A stretch of DNA of 64,000 nt from Zavarzinella formosa DSM 19928 (GCF_000255705.1 NZ_JH636445.1:420103-484102), one strand, 5' to 3'; shown: positions 52,527 to 62,584, counted from the first letter of the stretch. The notes: generated by a model not told the origin, from the sequence alone. Numbers and translations are program-made.

Positions 52527-55500
52527 ATGTTCAAGAAAGTTGCCGTCGGGTTGTTCCTGTCGGCCCTCGTCACGGCGGGCGTCTTCACCCTGCGGGGCGA
52601 CCGCACCCATGCCCAAACGCTCACCCGTGCCGTCCAGCCTCCGGGGGAGGATGCCCCCGTTGTCAACGGACAACTGAAACAAGCACAAAAATTACCCATC
52701 ACACAAGTAGTGCTGTTCAATAGTGGTGTTGGATATTTCAGCCGGTCGGGCGAGGTCGAAGGAGATGCCCGCGTTGATCTCCAGTTTTCGGCGGCCGACA
52801 TCAACGACCTCATCAAGTCACTGGTCATCAAGGATGCCAAAGGGAAATCGGTTCCCCTGCGATACGACAGCCAGGAACCGATTGAGAAGACGCTGAAGAG
52901 TTTCGCGGTTGATCTGAGCAGCAATCCCTCGTTCGGCCAAATCCTGAATCAAATGCGGGGGCAGAAGGTTGAAATCACCCTGCAAACAAACGCCCCGAAC
53001 CTGAGTGGATTGCCGGGCAATCTCACGGGCGTGATTATTGGCATGGAGACCGCCCATCGGGCGTTGACGGCGGCATCTCCGACAGCAACCGAGATGGAGT
53101 TGCTGAATCTCTCGTGCGTGGAGGGAATGCGGAGCGTTCCCCTGTCGGCCGTGCAGCGGATTCGGTTCTTGAATCCGAGCGTGGAAAACGAATTCAAGCG
53201 GGCGCTGGAAGTCGTCGCCATCGGACATGACAGCCTGAAAAAAACGGTGCATCTTGGCTTCCAAGGCGAAGGCAAGCGGGAAGTGAAGGTTGGCTACGTC
53301 GTTGAAAACCCGATCTGGAAAACCAGCTACCGGATGGTGAAAAGCGACGATGGCAAGTGGCGGCTTCAGGCGTGGGCCAATGTCGAGAACACGAGTGACG
53401 ACGACTGGAACGATGTGAAACTCACGCTCGTTTCCAGCCGGCCGATTTCCTTCCAGATGGATTTGTACCCGCCGTTGTACATTCCCCGGCCGACCGTGGA
53501 ACCGGCGTTGTTCGCCTCGCTGCGACCGCCGACGTATTCCGGGCCGGTTACAAACATGGCCATCAACGCCCCGAATTTCGGTTTCCAAGGTGGCGTCGGT
53601 TTTGGCGGCGGCGGGGTTCCCCCCGGTTTTCAGAACTTCGCGGCCAACACCGCCAATCTCAACAATCCGATGGGGCAAAACCCCGGTTTGCAACAACAAT
53701 TGGCCATTCCGATGAACGGCGGCTTGGGCCAGTTCGGCCAAGTGGGCGGACAATTTGGCGGCCAGTTCGGCAATGGGATCAACTCGTTCAACAACATGAA
53801 CCGTTATCAGAACGAGAAAGGGTTGTTTGTTGACAACAACAACACGAAGTTGTCCTTCGAGCAACTCCAGGCCCGGCGCAACGCGAACAATGATCCGAAA
53901 CAAAGCGGCAAGGTGCAGGCCCAGCAACTCGGCAGCGCGCTCACGAACGTGGACCCGGAGTTCATGGAGCGGATGAAGGCGGCCGACGAACTCGGGCAAC
54001 CGGCCCGGTATTCCATTGACCAGAAGGTGTCTCTGCCGCGTCAGCAATCGGTCATGCTGCCGATACTTGACGAAGAAATCGACGCCACCAAGGTGAGCAT
54101 TTACAACGAGCGGGTTCACGCCACCCGTCCGTTGCATGGGTTGAAGATGAAGAACAAGACGAAGCAAGCATTGATGAGCGGGCCGGTGACGGTGTATGAG
54201 GGAGATCAACCTTACAGTGGCGACGCCCGGATTCTGGACCTGCAACCGGGGGAAGAGCGTTACCTGAGTTACGCCCTCGACACCGGCGTGGAGATCACTT
54301 CGTACAACCGCATCACCCCTGGCCCGGAAATGACGGTGAAGATGGAGGGGGGCCGGCTTGAGGTGAAGTACAAGCAACGGCACACCAAAACCTACATCAT
54401 CGTGAACCGTTCTCCGGAATCGCGCAAAGTGATCTTGGAACAACCGATTCGCACTGGTTGGAGACTTGTCAGCCCGGAGAAACCGGAGGAAACGACCACG
54501 GAACTGTATCGCTTCGCCGTGGATGTGTTGCCGGGCAAAACGGTCGAGTACAAAGTCAGTGAAGAACTTCCCCGCGTCGATCCGTTCTCTGTCGCCAAGC
54601 AGGCTGACTGGACCGGATTTGCCACGTCGCTTGGACTGGACGTGTGGACGGATGTGAAGCGGATGCCGGAAAACGGGATGACGCTGCAAATCATCAACAA
54701 TCAACTTCATGTCACCCACAAGGACCGCCGTTCGACGACCTACTTCTTTCGCAACAATGTGGATGAAGACCGGACAATCACGCTGGAACACAACGTCCCC
54801 GCCGACCGGCATTTGATCGGGGATCAAAAGCCCGTCGAGACGGGGGCCAATCGTTATCAATTCAAACTGGAACTGAAGAAGGGGGCGACGCTCTCGTCGG
54901 CCGTGCTCGAAGAGTTCCGCAATGCGAAGCCGGAAATCTTCCAGATGCAGAACATTGGCCGATATGCCACCGCTCCGAACGTGGATCAGGTCGTGCCGCC
55001 GGAACGGTTCGTGACGGAACTTGGGTTCGATGTGTGGATGGCCCCGCGTGCGGAACCGCAAACGACCACCAACGCCCGGTTCGTCAAGAGCATGTTGTTC
55101 ACGGATGTCCGGGAAACGGAGTCGTTCGTTTACCACATCAGCAATCGCACCGGCGATCCGCAGAGCTTTGTGCTGGATCACCAAGTGCGTCCGCGATGGG
55201 AAGTTGTTGGAGATGCCAAGCCCGTCGAGGGGTTGCAACGGTGCGTGCAGTATGCCGTGAGGGCGCTTCCGAACGTGGTCACGAAACACGTCGTCAGCGA
55301 ACAACGGACTGTTCCCAAACAAGAAAAGATGACGGACATCACGAATGACCGCATGAAGGAAATTCTGGCGGCCCCAAGCGTGAAGGCCGAGGTGAAGGAA
55401 AATCTGAAAAAGGTCCGGGCGATGGTGATTGCCAGCCAGCAGACGGAAGAGGAAATCAAATCCCTCTTCGCCGGCACCAAGAGTGTGACCGAGGAACAGG

Positions 55501-55688
55501 CCCGCCTCCGCACCAACTTGGAAAAGCTGCCGCCGACCAGCGAGTTGTATAAGCGGTACATCACGAAACTGGACGAATCGGAAACCGCCTTGGAAAAGGT
55601 TCAGAAGCAGGCGACTGACAAAGCGGTGGCGAAAGCCAAATTGGAACGCGAGCTTCAAGACTTGCTGGAGAAGTTGTCTGCGGAGTGA
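52527..55688 (+). CDS. Large exported protein, DUF4139-like, with Gly/Asn-rich insert
   Basis: 1053 residues. Signal peptide (FKKVAVGLFLSALVTAGVFT). The N-terminal half has ITQVVLFNSGVGYFSR and the DUF4139-type segment PIWKTSYRMVKSDDGKWRLQ followed by AWANVENTSDDDWNDVKLTL. A Gly/Gln/Asn-rich low-complexity stretch lies near 350-430. The rest is beta-rich with repeated motifs, and the last 120 residues are helical (coiled-coil-like, EKLPPTSELYKRYITKLDES). Probably an outer or surface protein. A strong terminator follows. Confidence 0.8.
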   Translation: MFKKVAVGLFLSALVTAGVFTLRGDRTHAQTLTRAVQPPGEDAPVVNGQLKQAQKLPITQVVLFNSGVGYFSRSGEVEGDARVDLQFSAADINDLIKSLVIKDAKGKSVPLRYDSQEPIEKTLKSFAVDLSSNPSFGQILNQMRGQKVEITLQTNAPNLSGLPGNLTGVIIGMETAHRALTAASPTATEMELLNLSCVEGMRSVPLSAVQRIRFLNPSVENEFKRALEVVAIGHDSLKKTVHLGFQGEGKREVKVGYVVENPIWKTSYRMVKSDDGKWRLQAWANVENTSDDDWNDVKLTLVSSRPISFQMDLYPPLYIPRPTVEPALFASLRPPTYSGPVTNMAINAPNFGFQGGVGFGGGGVPPGFQNFAANTANLNNPMGQNPGLQQQLAIPMNGGLGQFGQVGGQFGGQFGNGINSFNNMNRYQNEKGLFVDNNNTKLSFEQLQARRNANNDPKQSGKVQAQQLGSALTNVDPEFMERMKAADELGQPARYSIDQKVSLPRQQSVMLPILDEEIDATKVSIYNERVHATRPLHGLKMKNKTKQALMSGPVTVYEGDQPYSGDARILDLQPGEERYLSYALDTGVEITSYNRITPGPEMTVKMEGGRLEVKYKQRHTKTYIIVNRSPESRKVILEQPIRTGWRLVSPEKPEETTTELYRFAVDVLPGKTVEYKVSEELPRVDPFSVAKQADWTGFATSLGLDVWTDVKRMPENGMTLQIINNQLHVTHKDRRSTTYFFRNNVDEDRTITLEHNVPADRHLIGDQKPVETGANRYQFKLELKKGATLSSAVLEEFRNAKPEIFQMQNIGRYATAPNVDQVVPPERFVTELGFDVWMAPRAEPQTTTNARFVKSMLFTDVRETESFVYHISNRTGDPQSFVLDHQVRPRWEVVGDAKPVEGLQRCVQYAVRALPNVVTKHVVSEQRTVPKQEKMTDITNDRMKEILAAPSVKAEVKENLKKVRAMVIASQQTEEEIKSLFAGTKSVTEEQARLRTNLEKLPPTSELYKRYITKLDESETALEKVQKQATDKAVAKAKLERELQDLLEKLSAE

Positions 55689-55718
55689 AAGATCACCAGA
55701 TTGACATGCCGTGAACCG

Positions 55719-55749
55719 AACCGCAGCCCCATTGGGCTGCGGTTTTTTT
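55719..55749 (+). terminator. Intrinsic terminator after the DUF4139-like gene
   Basis: An 11-bp perfect stem (55719-55729 with 55734-55744), CATT loop, and a run of seven T (55743-55749). Confidence 0.9.
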
Positions 55750-55967
55750 GTTCCGATGTTGCCGGGTCTCGGGAATTCGCCGTTGGCGCCGACTCCGCGT
55801 GTGCCGATTCTGCGAGTCGGGCACGGGGGGCAGTCCGGCTTTTCGCGGGGAATTATCGGACGTTTCTTCCGTCCCAAGCCGTCGGGGGCAAAGATCAAGT
55901 GCCGGACAAGGGGACGGAGTCCAAAGGCGGCTCTGCGGTCCGGGCGAACTCGATCAGGAATCGACCG

Positions 55968-56483
55968 ATGATGAGATTATTCCTGGCCGGCCTCCTTGCG
56001 ATGGCCGGTCTGGCGGTTCTCCCGGAAAGGGGAATGGCCCAGAGCAACCATCCGTATACCGAGCATGGTTACGGTTGGTTCGGGGCCAAGGTGTTCCGCA
56101 GCATGGCTTGGATTCACTCGGATGGCCCGCTGTATAACTACGGGCCGTATATTCCGGGACCGGGCTACACGAACATGCACATCCCGCAACCGTATTTCGG
56201 GTCTTACGTCCCCGCGAATTACGGCTTGTACAACAGTTGGCCAAACTTCGGCAATCCGGCTCCCGCCCCTGCCATGCAAACGGCCCAACCGCCGGTCGCT
56301 CCGACAGCGACTGTTCCGGCTCCGGCCCAGCCGATGACGATTCCTCCGTCGGCCCAACCGCCGGTGCTGACTCCGCCGGTTCCGCAAGCTCCGCAATCAT
56401 CACGGTTCCGCTTGTTTGATCGCTCTCGGATCGTCCCGGCGAACTATTCCTCCGTTTACCCCACATGGTTGACTGACCGCTAA
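55968..56483 (+). CDS. Short secreted Pro/Tyr-rich protein, planctomycete type
   Basis: 171 residues from the ATG at 55968 with CAGGA upstream. Signal peptide (MRLFLAGLLAMAGLAVLPERGMA). A Tyr/Gly-rich segment HSDGPLYNYGPYIPGPGY and MHIPQPYFGSYVPANYG, then a Pro/Ala-rich region near 95-145. I recall similar DGPLYNYGPY segments in other Gemmata-like proteins. No Cys and no enzyme motif. Probably an envelope component; function unknown. Confidence 0.72.
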   Translation: MMRLFLAGLLAMAGLAVLPERGMAQSNHPYTEHGYGWFGAKVFRSMAWIHSDGPLYNYGPYIPGPGYTNMHIPQPYFGSYVPANYGLYNSWPNFGNPAPAPAMQTAQPPVAPTATVPAPAQPMTIPPSAQPPVLTPPVPQAPQSSRFRLFDRSRIVPANYSSVYPTWLTDR

Positions 56484-56533
56484 TTGGTTGCGGTTCACTC
56501 AAATACTGATCCCGAAAGGATGCGAGGTTTCCC

Positions 56534-57079
56534 ATGAAGAAATTGGTATTGGCGATGTTGCTCGCGGCGGCGGGCTTCGTTTCGTCGGCTTCGGCCCAAA
56601 CCCCCGGTTGCACGAATTGCGGCGATCAGGGCGGCGGCTATCCCGCCAGCTACGGCGGCCCCGCTTATGGTCAGAGCCATTTCAGCAATTACAGCGCTCC
56701 CTGGATGACGCACCCGCACTTCGGCAATCCGAAGTTCAGCCGGGGCAATCAAGTGAGCCGGATGCCCACGCTGCCGGTTTACATGGCCGCCCCGTGGTAT
56801 CTCTACTGGCCCTACGACGGTCACTTCCAGACGGTGGCCCCGATGGCCGCCATGTCCCAATGGATGCCCCCGCCGCAATCGGCCTACGGGACCAACCCCG
56901 CATTGCCGACCTATCCGGGGTATGTGCCTTACGTCCCGAACCAGAACTTCCCGGGCGTCCCCGGCGCGGGAACAGCCCCGGCGACCCCGATCCCGTCGAA
57001 CATCCCGGCTCCGGCCGTGAACCCGGTTCCGGCGAAGCCGCTGCCCGCCGGCACTGTTGATAAATTGCCGCCCAAGTAA
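56534..57079 (+). CDS. Short secreted Gly/Pro-rich protein, planctomycete type
   Basis: 181 residues with a signal peptide (KKLVLAMLLAAAGFVSSASA) and AAAGGA upstream of the ATG. A CTNCG pair near the mature N-terminus, a Gly/Tyr-rich part (QGGGYPASYGGPAYGQSHFS), a conserved-looking MAAPWYLYWPYDGHFQTVAP, then a Pro-rich end. It lies 50 bp after the previous secreted protein gene and is followed by a terminator, so the two likely form an operon. Function unknown. Confidence 0.74.
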   Translation: MKKLVLAMLLAAAGFVSSASAQTPGCTNCGDQGGGYPASYGGPAYGQSHFSNYSAPWMTHPHFGNPKFSRGNQVSRMPTLPVYMAAPWYLYWPYDGHFQTVAPMAAMSQWMPPPQSAYGTNPALPTYPGYVPYVPNQNFPGVPGAGTAPATPIPSNIPAPAVNPVPAKPLPAGTVDKLPPK

Positions 57080-57098
57080 TTGAATTTGCTTGTGAAAA

Positions 57099-57140
57099 CA
57101 CTGTGATTCCCATGTTTGGGAATCACAGTGGTAATTTTTT
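57099..57140 (+). terminator. Intrinsic terminator after the secreted protein pair
   Basis: A 14-bp perfect stem (57099-57112 with 57117-57130), TGTT loop, followed by GTAATTTTTT (T-run 57135-57140). Confidence 0.88.
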
Positions 57141-57257
57141 CAAAATGGTGTTTGACAGGCGGCTTGGGATCGGGTAATTTCACACTCATTCATACGGCCT
57201 CTTCTCTGTTCCGGCCCCGTCATGTTCAGGAGCAATCCAATACATGATGGGGTTTTT

Positions 57258-58259
57258 TCATTCCCCTACTTTCACTTCCCGGCCTTCCGCGACAGACTTG
57301 GTGATCGCATCCAACACCCGCAAGGTTTTCACGGCCTCATCCGGCGAGGGAACCGGCTCTCGTTGTTCCCAAACGGCATGGGCGAAGTCGTCCAGCATGT
57401 GAACCATGTGGTCTTCGCCTTCGATCAAATGCGGTTTTGCCGATTCTCCGTTCAATTCGACTTCATAGGAAGCATGGGATTTCGGCGCCCACAGATTTGG
57501 AATGCGAACGACCCCTTTGGTTCCGGTGATCTCTAGCCAGGCCCGATAAGGAAGAGTGAATCCGCAATCGAAACTAGCCATCCGGCCATCGGCGAACGTC
57601 AGTTGGGCACTTAATTCCACGTCCACCCCGTTGACCAGTTTCGCGCGGGCGAACGCCAGCGTCGGCTCGCAGCCGAAGGCCCAGCGGATGCCGTAAACCG
57701 GGTAGCAGCCCACATCCAGCAAGCTGCCGCCCCCGAGGCCGGGTTGCAGGCGGATATTGTTCAAATCCAGCGATTCCATCTGGAAGGTGAAAGCACTGGT
57801 CACTCGTTGGACATCGCCGATGGTTCCCTCGTCCAATATCTTGCGAATGGCATGGGTGCGGGGATGGTGGGGCCACATGAAGCCATCCATGAGCCGGACA
57901 TTCTTGGAGCGGCAATAGGCCACCAGTTCAGCGGCCTCTTTGGCATCCGGGCACAGAGGCTTTTCGCAGAGAATATGTTTGCCGGCGTCGGCGGCTTTCC
58001 GTGTCCATTCGCCGTGCATGGAGTTAGGCAGCGGAATATAAACGGCATCCACATTCGGGTCGGCCAGCAGGGCTTCGTAACTGCCGTGCGCCGTCTCAAT
58101 CCCGAAATCCGTCGCGGCCGCCTGGGCCTTTTCCAGTGAGCGCGAGGCAATGGCTTGAAGTTTCACTGTCTGGGAGGCATGAAACGCGGGCTTGAGGCGG
58201 TTGTTGATCTTGGCCACGCCCAAAATGCCCCACCGCAACCGGCGATTTGCCGTACTCAT
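57258..58259 (-). CDS. Gfo/Idh/MocA family NAD(P)-dependent oxidoreductase
   Basis: 333 residues. Rossmann start RRLRWGILGVAKINNRLKPA, family motif KHILCEKPLCPDAKEA with the EKP lysine, and the C-terminal alpha/beta domain (GGGSLLDVGCYPVYGIRWAF). Members oxidise or reduce sugars and cyclitols such as glucose-fructose or dihydrodiol substrates; the substrate is not readable. GGAG precedes the ATG at 58259. Divergent from the small gene at 58295. Confidence 0.9.
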   Translation of the reverse strand: MSTANRRLRWGILGVAKINNRLKPAFHASQTVKLQAIASRSLEKAQAAATDFGIETAHGSYEALLADPNVDAVYIPLPNSMHGEWTRKAADAGKHILCEKPLCPDAKEAAELVAYCRSKNVRLMDGFMWPHHPRTHAIRKILDEGTIGDVQRVTSAFTFQMESLDLNNIRLQPGLGGGSLLDVGCYPVYGIRWAFGCEPTLAFARAKLVNGVDVELSAQLTFADGRMASFDCGFTLPYRAWLEITGTKGVVRIPNLWAPKSHASYEVELNGESAKPHLIEGEDHMVHMLDDFAHAVWEQREPVPSPDEAVKTLRVLDAITKSVAEGREVKVGE

Positions 58260-58294
58260 CGCAAGACTCCGTTGGAATTGGGAGAGAGGAACCC

Positions 58295-58606
58295 ATGAGC
58301 GAACCCGTCCACCGCATCCGGCTCCGCGAGCCGTGGCAAACCGAGGAACGTCCGGGGGAAATCCTGTTATATCGTCGCTTCGGAAAACCGACCCGCCTCG
58401 AACCCGGCCAGACCGTTTGGATTGTGTTTCCTGGCACTGCGACCATGCGGAGAGTGACTTTCAACGGCCAGGAAATGGCCGAAACGCAATGCCGTTGGGA
58501 AGTGACAGATTTAATTGCGGAACGCAATCAAATCGACGTGGTATTAAACAAAGAAGACGATCAAACACTGATCGTCAACGGCGTGGTTTTGGAAATTGTG
58601 GGATGA
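58295..58606 (+). CDS. Small beta-sandwich-like protein
   Basis: 103 residues from the ATG at 58295 with GGGAGAGAGGA in RBS position. The pattern MRRVTFNGQEMAETQCRWEV followed by TDLIAERNQIDVVL resembles the galactose-binding-like domain of beta-galactosidases and other glycoside hydrolases, here as a lone domain without a signal peptide. It starts 35 bp from the divergent oxidoreductase gene. Function unknown. Confidence 0.7.
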   Translation: MSEPVHRIRLREPWQTEERPGEILLYRRFGKPTRLEPGQTVWIVFPGTATMRRVTFNGQEMAETQCRWEVTDLIAERNQIDVVLNKEDDQTLIVNGVVLEIVG

Positions 58607-58613
58607 AGGCGAA

Positions 58614-59291
58614 TCAACCGTCCAGCGATTTCTCGACGGCCGCGATGGTCTCATTCAAGTGGCCAAGGCTCGGATTCGTTTCCACAGCTTGGCGGAAACA
58701 ACGCACGGCTGATCGTGGCTTGCGGAGCTTCAGATAACATTGACCGAGACCGGCCATCGCCCCGAAGTGATAGGGGTTGAGTTGCAGAACCCGTTCGCAA
58801 TCAGCCGCCGACCGGCCATACTCGCCACGCCGGAAGAACAGGATCGCCCGTTGGTTGTGAACCTCGGCAAACGTCGGGGCTTCCCGCAGCAAGTCGTCGA
58901 GGCCCGCCAGCACTTCCAGAAAATCCGGCAGATGAATCACCCGGCAGAGTTCTTGATTTTGTTCGTCCGTGCCGCCGCGAAACCAGAGTTGCCAGAGGGC
59001 GTCCGTCGCCATCTTGGAGACCTGCGCGTCTTCGTCCCGCAGGGCGCGAGCCAGACCGCAGTTGGAATTCATCGTTCCGATCAATCCAAGAGCCAGCACG
59101 CTGGCTCGCCGGGCTTCGGCGCTCGGATGGTTCAGAAGACGTTGAAGAGTTCCCTCCGTGTACTCCCTTTCGACGTTACGGCGAAAGACCCGCAGGCGGT
59201 CGTGCATGCGAGCCGCCCAAAGGTCGGGATCGTCGGGCGGGAGCAATTGAGGGAGTTCGCGGTAATGCGAGACAAGCCGGGCCACAAACAC
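58614..59291 (-). CDS. HEAT/TPR repeat protein
   Basis: 225 residues from a GTG at 59291, chosen because GAGGAA lies eight bases upstream. Residues 50-105 follow a HEAT-like pattern (SAEARRASVLALGLIG, DEDAQVSKMATDALWQLWF). Residues 140-220 follow TPR repeats (AEVHNQRAILFFRRGEYGRS, PYHFGAMAGLGQCYLKLRKP). This is a protein-interaction scaffold without enzymatic motifs. Partner unknown. Confidence 0.76.
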   Translation of the reverse strand: MFVARLVSHYRELPQLLPPDDPDLWAARMHDRLRVFRRNVEREYTEGTLQRLLNHPSAEARRASVLALGLIGTMNSNCGLARALRDEDAQVSKMATDALWQLWFRGGTDEQNQELCRVIHLPDFLEVLAGLDDLLREAPTFAEVHNQRAILFFRRGEYGRSAADCERVLQLNPYHFGAMAGLGQCYLKLRKPRSAVRCFRQAVETNPSLGHLNETIAAVEKSLDG

Positions 59292-59434
59292 GGGGTGGTT
59301 CCTCGGTCACGGTTCTGCCTTCAGGGGGTTTGAACAGTGTATCAGGGAAACCACCCGCATTCCACGGCACTCATCACGGTTTTTCAAACTACGTCCGGGC
59401 CTTAAAACCGACTTGTTTTGGCCCATCCATTATG

Positions 59435-62400
59435 TCATTTCATCGGGGTCGCCACCGGGACGACACCCACACCGGTGAGGCCGGAACCACCCGGCCGGGT
59501 CTTCTTCCATTCGGCCACTTCTGTCTTCAAAACCTCGGCCGCCTTCGCCAGTTGAGCGTCGTAGCCTTTGGCCACATCCTCGGGCAGGGCTTCCACGGCG
59601 ATGTCCGGCGGGACGCCTTCCTTTTCCATGTTGATGCCTTTCACGGTAAACACCCCTGTGCGGGGAAGCCGGAATTGCGAACCGTCGATAAGCCGGGTGG
59701 AGGTTGTCCCGATCACCAATCCGCCGGTTGATTGACCGATCACCTTGCCGTAGCCCAACGACCGATAAGCGCTCGGGAAAATCTCGGCATCGCTATAGGA
59801 CCGGTTGTTAATCAACACGGCCGACGGCTTTGTCCATTTGCGGTCGAAGTTTCGCATGACCAAACCTTCGCCGCCATCTCGTTGCCGGAACATCGTGTGT
59901 TCCTTCGCCCCGAGATAGTTCAACACTTGGTCGTGGGTGAAACCGCCGCCGTTGTAACGCACGTCAATGATGATGGCTTCCTTGTCGAAATTGTCCGAAT
60001 ACAAGGACCGCACGAACTGCTCCAACCCGGTTTCGTCCATGCTCGGGATATGGATGTACCCGATTTTGCCGCCGCTGGCCTTGCTGACGGCCTCGGCGTT
60101 CTTTTCCACCCAGCGTTCGTAAAGCAACTGGCTGATGCGGTTCCGGTTCGTCGCGTGGATTTCCAGTTTGCGGGTGGTCTTCAGATCGGCGGGATTGCCG
60201 GCCACTTCCAACAGCACATTCTCGTTGACCTTGGTGTTGAGTAACTGGCTCAGATTGGTCTTGTCCGTGAGTGTGGTGCGGTCCACGGAGGTGATGATGT
60301 CCCCCGCCTTCAGGGAAATCCCCCGTTTGTCGGCCGGGCCTCGTTTGATGACTTCGGCGATCTTCATCCCCGGCCCGCGATACGCTTCGTCGAACAACAA
60401 CCCAAGCTCGGCCGTTTCTTCGTCGGGGCTACGCAAGAAACCGGAGATGCCGAGGTGCGAGGCGTTCAATTCGCCAAGCATCAGGCTAATCAACGAATAC
60501 AGGTCCTCCTTCATCCCCACATGCGGAACCAAGGCCCGGTATTTCTCGCGGACATCCGACCAGTTCACCCCGTGATGCTTCGAGTCATAAAAGCTGTCCG
60601 AAAGCAACCGCCAGCTTTGGTCGAAGATTTCCAGATACTCCTCGTCCCGCCGGATCGTCAATTTGGCCGTGAAGTTCACCGTGTTCGGCGAAGTGGAGAC
60701 GCTTGGCATCACATTGCGAATCGACCCGGCGTTGTCGAGGAAGTAAACCGTGCCCCCCTTGGTCCAGCGAATCTGGTGCGGGGCGGTGTTGCCGGTCGTA
60801 ATGCGGTTCAACGATCCGCCGTCTGTGTTGGCCACCCAGAGGTCGTCTCCGTTGCTCGTGCCCCGGAAGGCCACTTGCTTGCCGTTTTTGGAAATCACCC
60901 CTTCGCTGGCGGAAATATTCCCCGGCCGGTCGGCCCGCAGATGCAGGTCTTCCCAGTCGATGTCCGTGGTCGTGGAAGAACTGGACGAGCCGGAATTGCT
61001 CGGTTTTTGCAGAGAGAGAACGTAAAGCCCCATCGACTTCTGACGTTGGCTCATGAACGAAATCTTGTTCCCCGCCCAGTTCACATCCGCATTGAAGGTG
61101 GCATACCGGGTGACATTTACGGGCGGTTTGTCGCCATTCAGAGGCATGATGTACAACTCGCTCGCGAAGGAACCGTCCGACCGGGAATAGACCATCCATT
61201 TGCCATCCGGGGACCAGTCGTAATCAAACACTTGCGTTTGATCGACCAGCACCTTGGTGTCCGTCCCGTCGCTTTTCATCGTGAACAGCTTCCCGTTCTG
61301 AAGGAACGCAATCCGCGATCCGTCCGGCGAGAAACTGGCTCCGATCTTCGCCACCGGCGTCGTGGTCAGCGTCTTGACTTTTGTGCGGATCGCCTTGGTG
61401 AGATCCGAAGTGTCCGGGTCGTCCGATTCCAGCAAATACAGTTCTTCGTAACCGTTACGATCCGAGGTGAAGATCAGCTTTTTGTTGTCCGGGGACCAAG
61501 ACAGGCCGTGTTCGACACCGGGGGTTTCCGTCAACCGATTTGCTTTTCCCCCCTTGGATGGCATCGCAAACACCTCGCCGTGGACGACGAAGGCGATGTT
61601 GTTCTCATCGGGCGAAAGGGCATATTCGCTCACGTCGCGCGAATAAGTCGTCACCTTGTCGGCGTTGGCTTTTTCGTCAGCATGAACTTCGATGGCGATT
61701 TTCCGTGAAGAACCATCTTTGACGGAGACAATCCACAAATCGCCGCCGCATTCGTAAACGATCCATTCACCGTTGCCGCTGATTTTGGCCCGGCGAACGC
61801 CATCGTCGATGTGTTTGGTGAGTTGCTTCGCGACGCCGACCGGCGTTGGCGGGTTGGTCGCGGTGTTGACATCGACTTGCAGAATGTTGGCCGGGTTGCC
61901 GAGAACTTCCGAAACGTAAAAGAGTTTCTTGCCATCGGCGGACCACATTGGCGAGGTGTCCTGGCCGTTGAACACGGTGAGTTGTTTCACAGTGTTGCCA
62001 TCCGGTGTGGAAAGCCAGATATCATCGTTCGAGGAACCGCGATAGCTTTTGCGATACCAGATGCCGGGGCCGCGAACAAAAGCGGCCGCTGTGCCGCCGG
62101 GCGAGTAGGCGACATCCTTTGCCTCGTGGAAGGGGAGTTTCACCTCTTGGCCCCCGTCGAGGGGAACCGAATACAGTTCCGGCACAGACGGATACCCCGA
62201 CCCCCGGCCGGAGTTGAACAGAATCGATTTGCCATCCGGCGACCAACCGACGACCATGTCATTCGCCGAGTCGAAGGTTAATCGCCGGGGTTTGCCGCCG
62301 TAAGCGTGCGTCACAAAAACATCGTATTGCCCGTGCCGGTTGGAGGAGAACGCGATCCATCGGCCATCGGGACTGAAGCACGGGAAGATTTCGTGGGCCT

Positions 62401-62584
62401 CGTGCATCGTGATCGGCCGGGCGACGCCCCCGATCGCCTCCACGGTCCAGATGTCCCCGAGGTAACTGAAGGTCACCATTTTGCCCGAGGGAGAGATATC
62501 CGGCGTGCGGGCGAAACGGATGGGCTCTTGGGCAATCAGCGGCAGGCCCCCGACGGCCAGCAGCAACAATGCGATTCGATTCAC
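59435..62584 (-). CDS. Tricorn-type S41 peptidase with TolB-like propeller and PDZ domain
   Basis: 1049 residues with a signal peptide (NRIALLLLAVGGLPLIAQ). Propeller repeats fill the first 640 residues (RTPDISPSGKMVTFSYLGDI, CFSPDGRWIAFSSNRHG, VGWSPDGKSILFNSG, GASFSPDGSRIAFLQNG). A C1-like core region (RDEEYLEIFDQSWRLLSDSF) and a PDZ domain (GISLKAGDIITSVDRTTLTD) follow. The S41 domain has IIDVRYNGGGFTHDQVLNYL and NRSYSDAEIFPSAYRSLGYG, the probable nucleophile region, and QSTGGLVIG. It degrades peptides outside the cytoplasm. Confidence 0.9.
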   Translation of the reverse strand: MNRIALLLLAVGGLPLIAQEPIRFARTPDISPSGKMVTFSYLGDIWTVEAIGGVARPITMHEAHEIFPCFSPDGRWIAFSSNRHGQYDVFVTHAYGGKPRRLTFDSANDMVVGWSPDGKSILFNSGRGSGYPSVPELYSVPLDGGQEVKLPFHEAKDVAYSPGGTAAAFVRGPGIWYRKSYRGSSNDDIWLSTPDGNTVKQLTVFNGQDTSPMWSADGKKLFYVSEVLGNPANILQVDVNTATNPPTPVGVAKQLTKHIDDGVRRAKISGNGEWIVYECGGDLWIVSVKDGSSRKIAIEVHADEKANADKVTTYSRDVSEYALSPDENNIAFVVHGEVFAMPSKGGKANRLTETPGVEHGLSWSPDNKKLIFTSDRNGYEELYLLESDDPDTSDLTKAIRTKVKTLTTTPVAKIGASFSPDGSRIAFLQNGKLFTMKSDGTDTKVLVDQTQVFDYDWSPDGKWMVYSRSDGSFASELYIMPLNGDKPPVNVTRYATFNADVNWAGNKISFMSQRQKSMGLYVLSLQKPSNSGSSSSSTTTDIDWEDLHLRADRPGNISASEGVISKNGKQVAFRGTSNGDDLWVANTDGGSLNRITTGNTAPHQIRWTKGGTVYFLDNAGSIRNVMPSVSTSPNTVNFTAKLTIRRDEEYLEIFDQSWRLLSDSFYDSKHHGVNWSDVREKYRALVPHVGMKEDLYSLISLMLGELNASHLGISGFLRSPDEETAELGLLFDEAYRGPGMKIAEVIKRGPADKRGISLKAGDIITSVDRTTLTDKTNLSQLLNTKVNENVLLEVAGNPADLKTTRKLEIHATNRNRISQLLYERWVEKNAEAVSKASGGKIGYIHIPSMDETGLEQFVRSLYSDNFDKEAIIIDVRYNGGGFTHDQVLNYLGAKEHTMFRQRDGGEGLVMRNFDRKWTKPSAVLINNRSYSDAEIFPSAYRSLGYGKVIGQSTGGLVIGTTSTRLIDGSQFRLPRTGVFTVKGINMEKEGVPPDIAVEALPEDVAKGYDAQLAKAAEVLKTEVAEWKKTRPGGSGLTGVGVVPVATPMK

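Noticed and set aside
52818..55898. A 1026-codon open frame on the minus strand
   Set aside because: It lies antisense to the DUF4139-like gene, which has a signal peptide, recognisable motifs and a terminator. Long antisense frames are common opposite genes with biased third positions.
55701..55967. A longer start for the first short secreted protein
   Set aside because: It would run through the terminator region after the DUF4139-like gene and hide the clear signal peptide starting at 55968.
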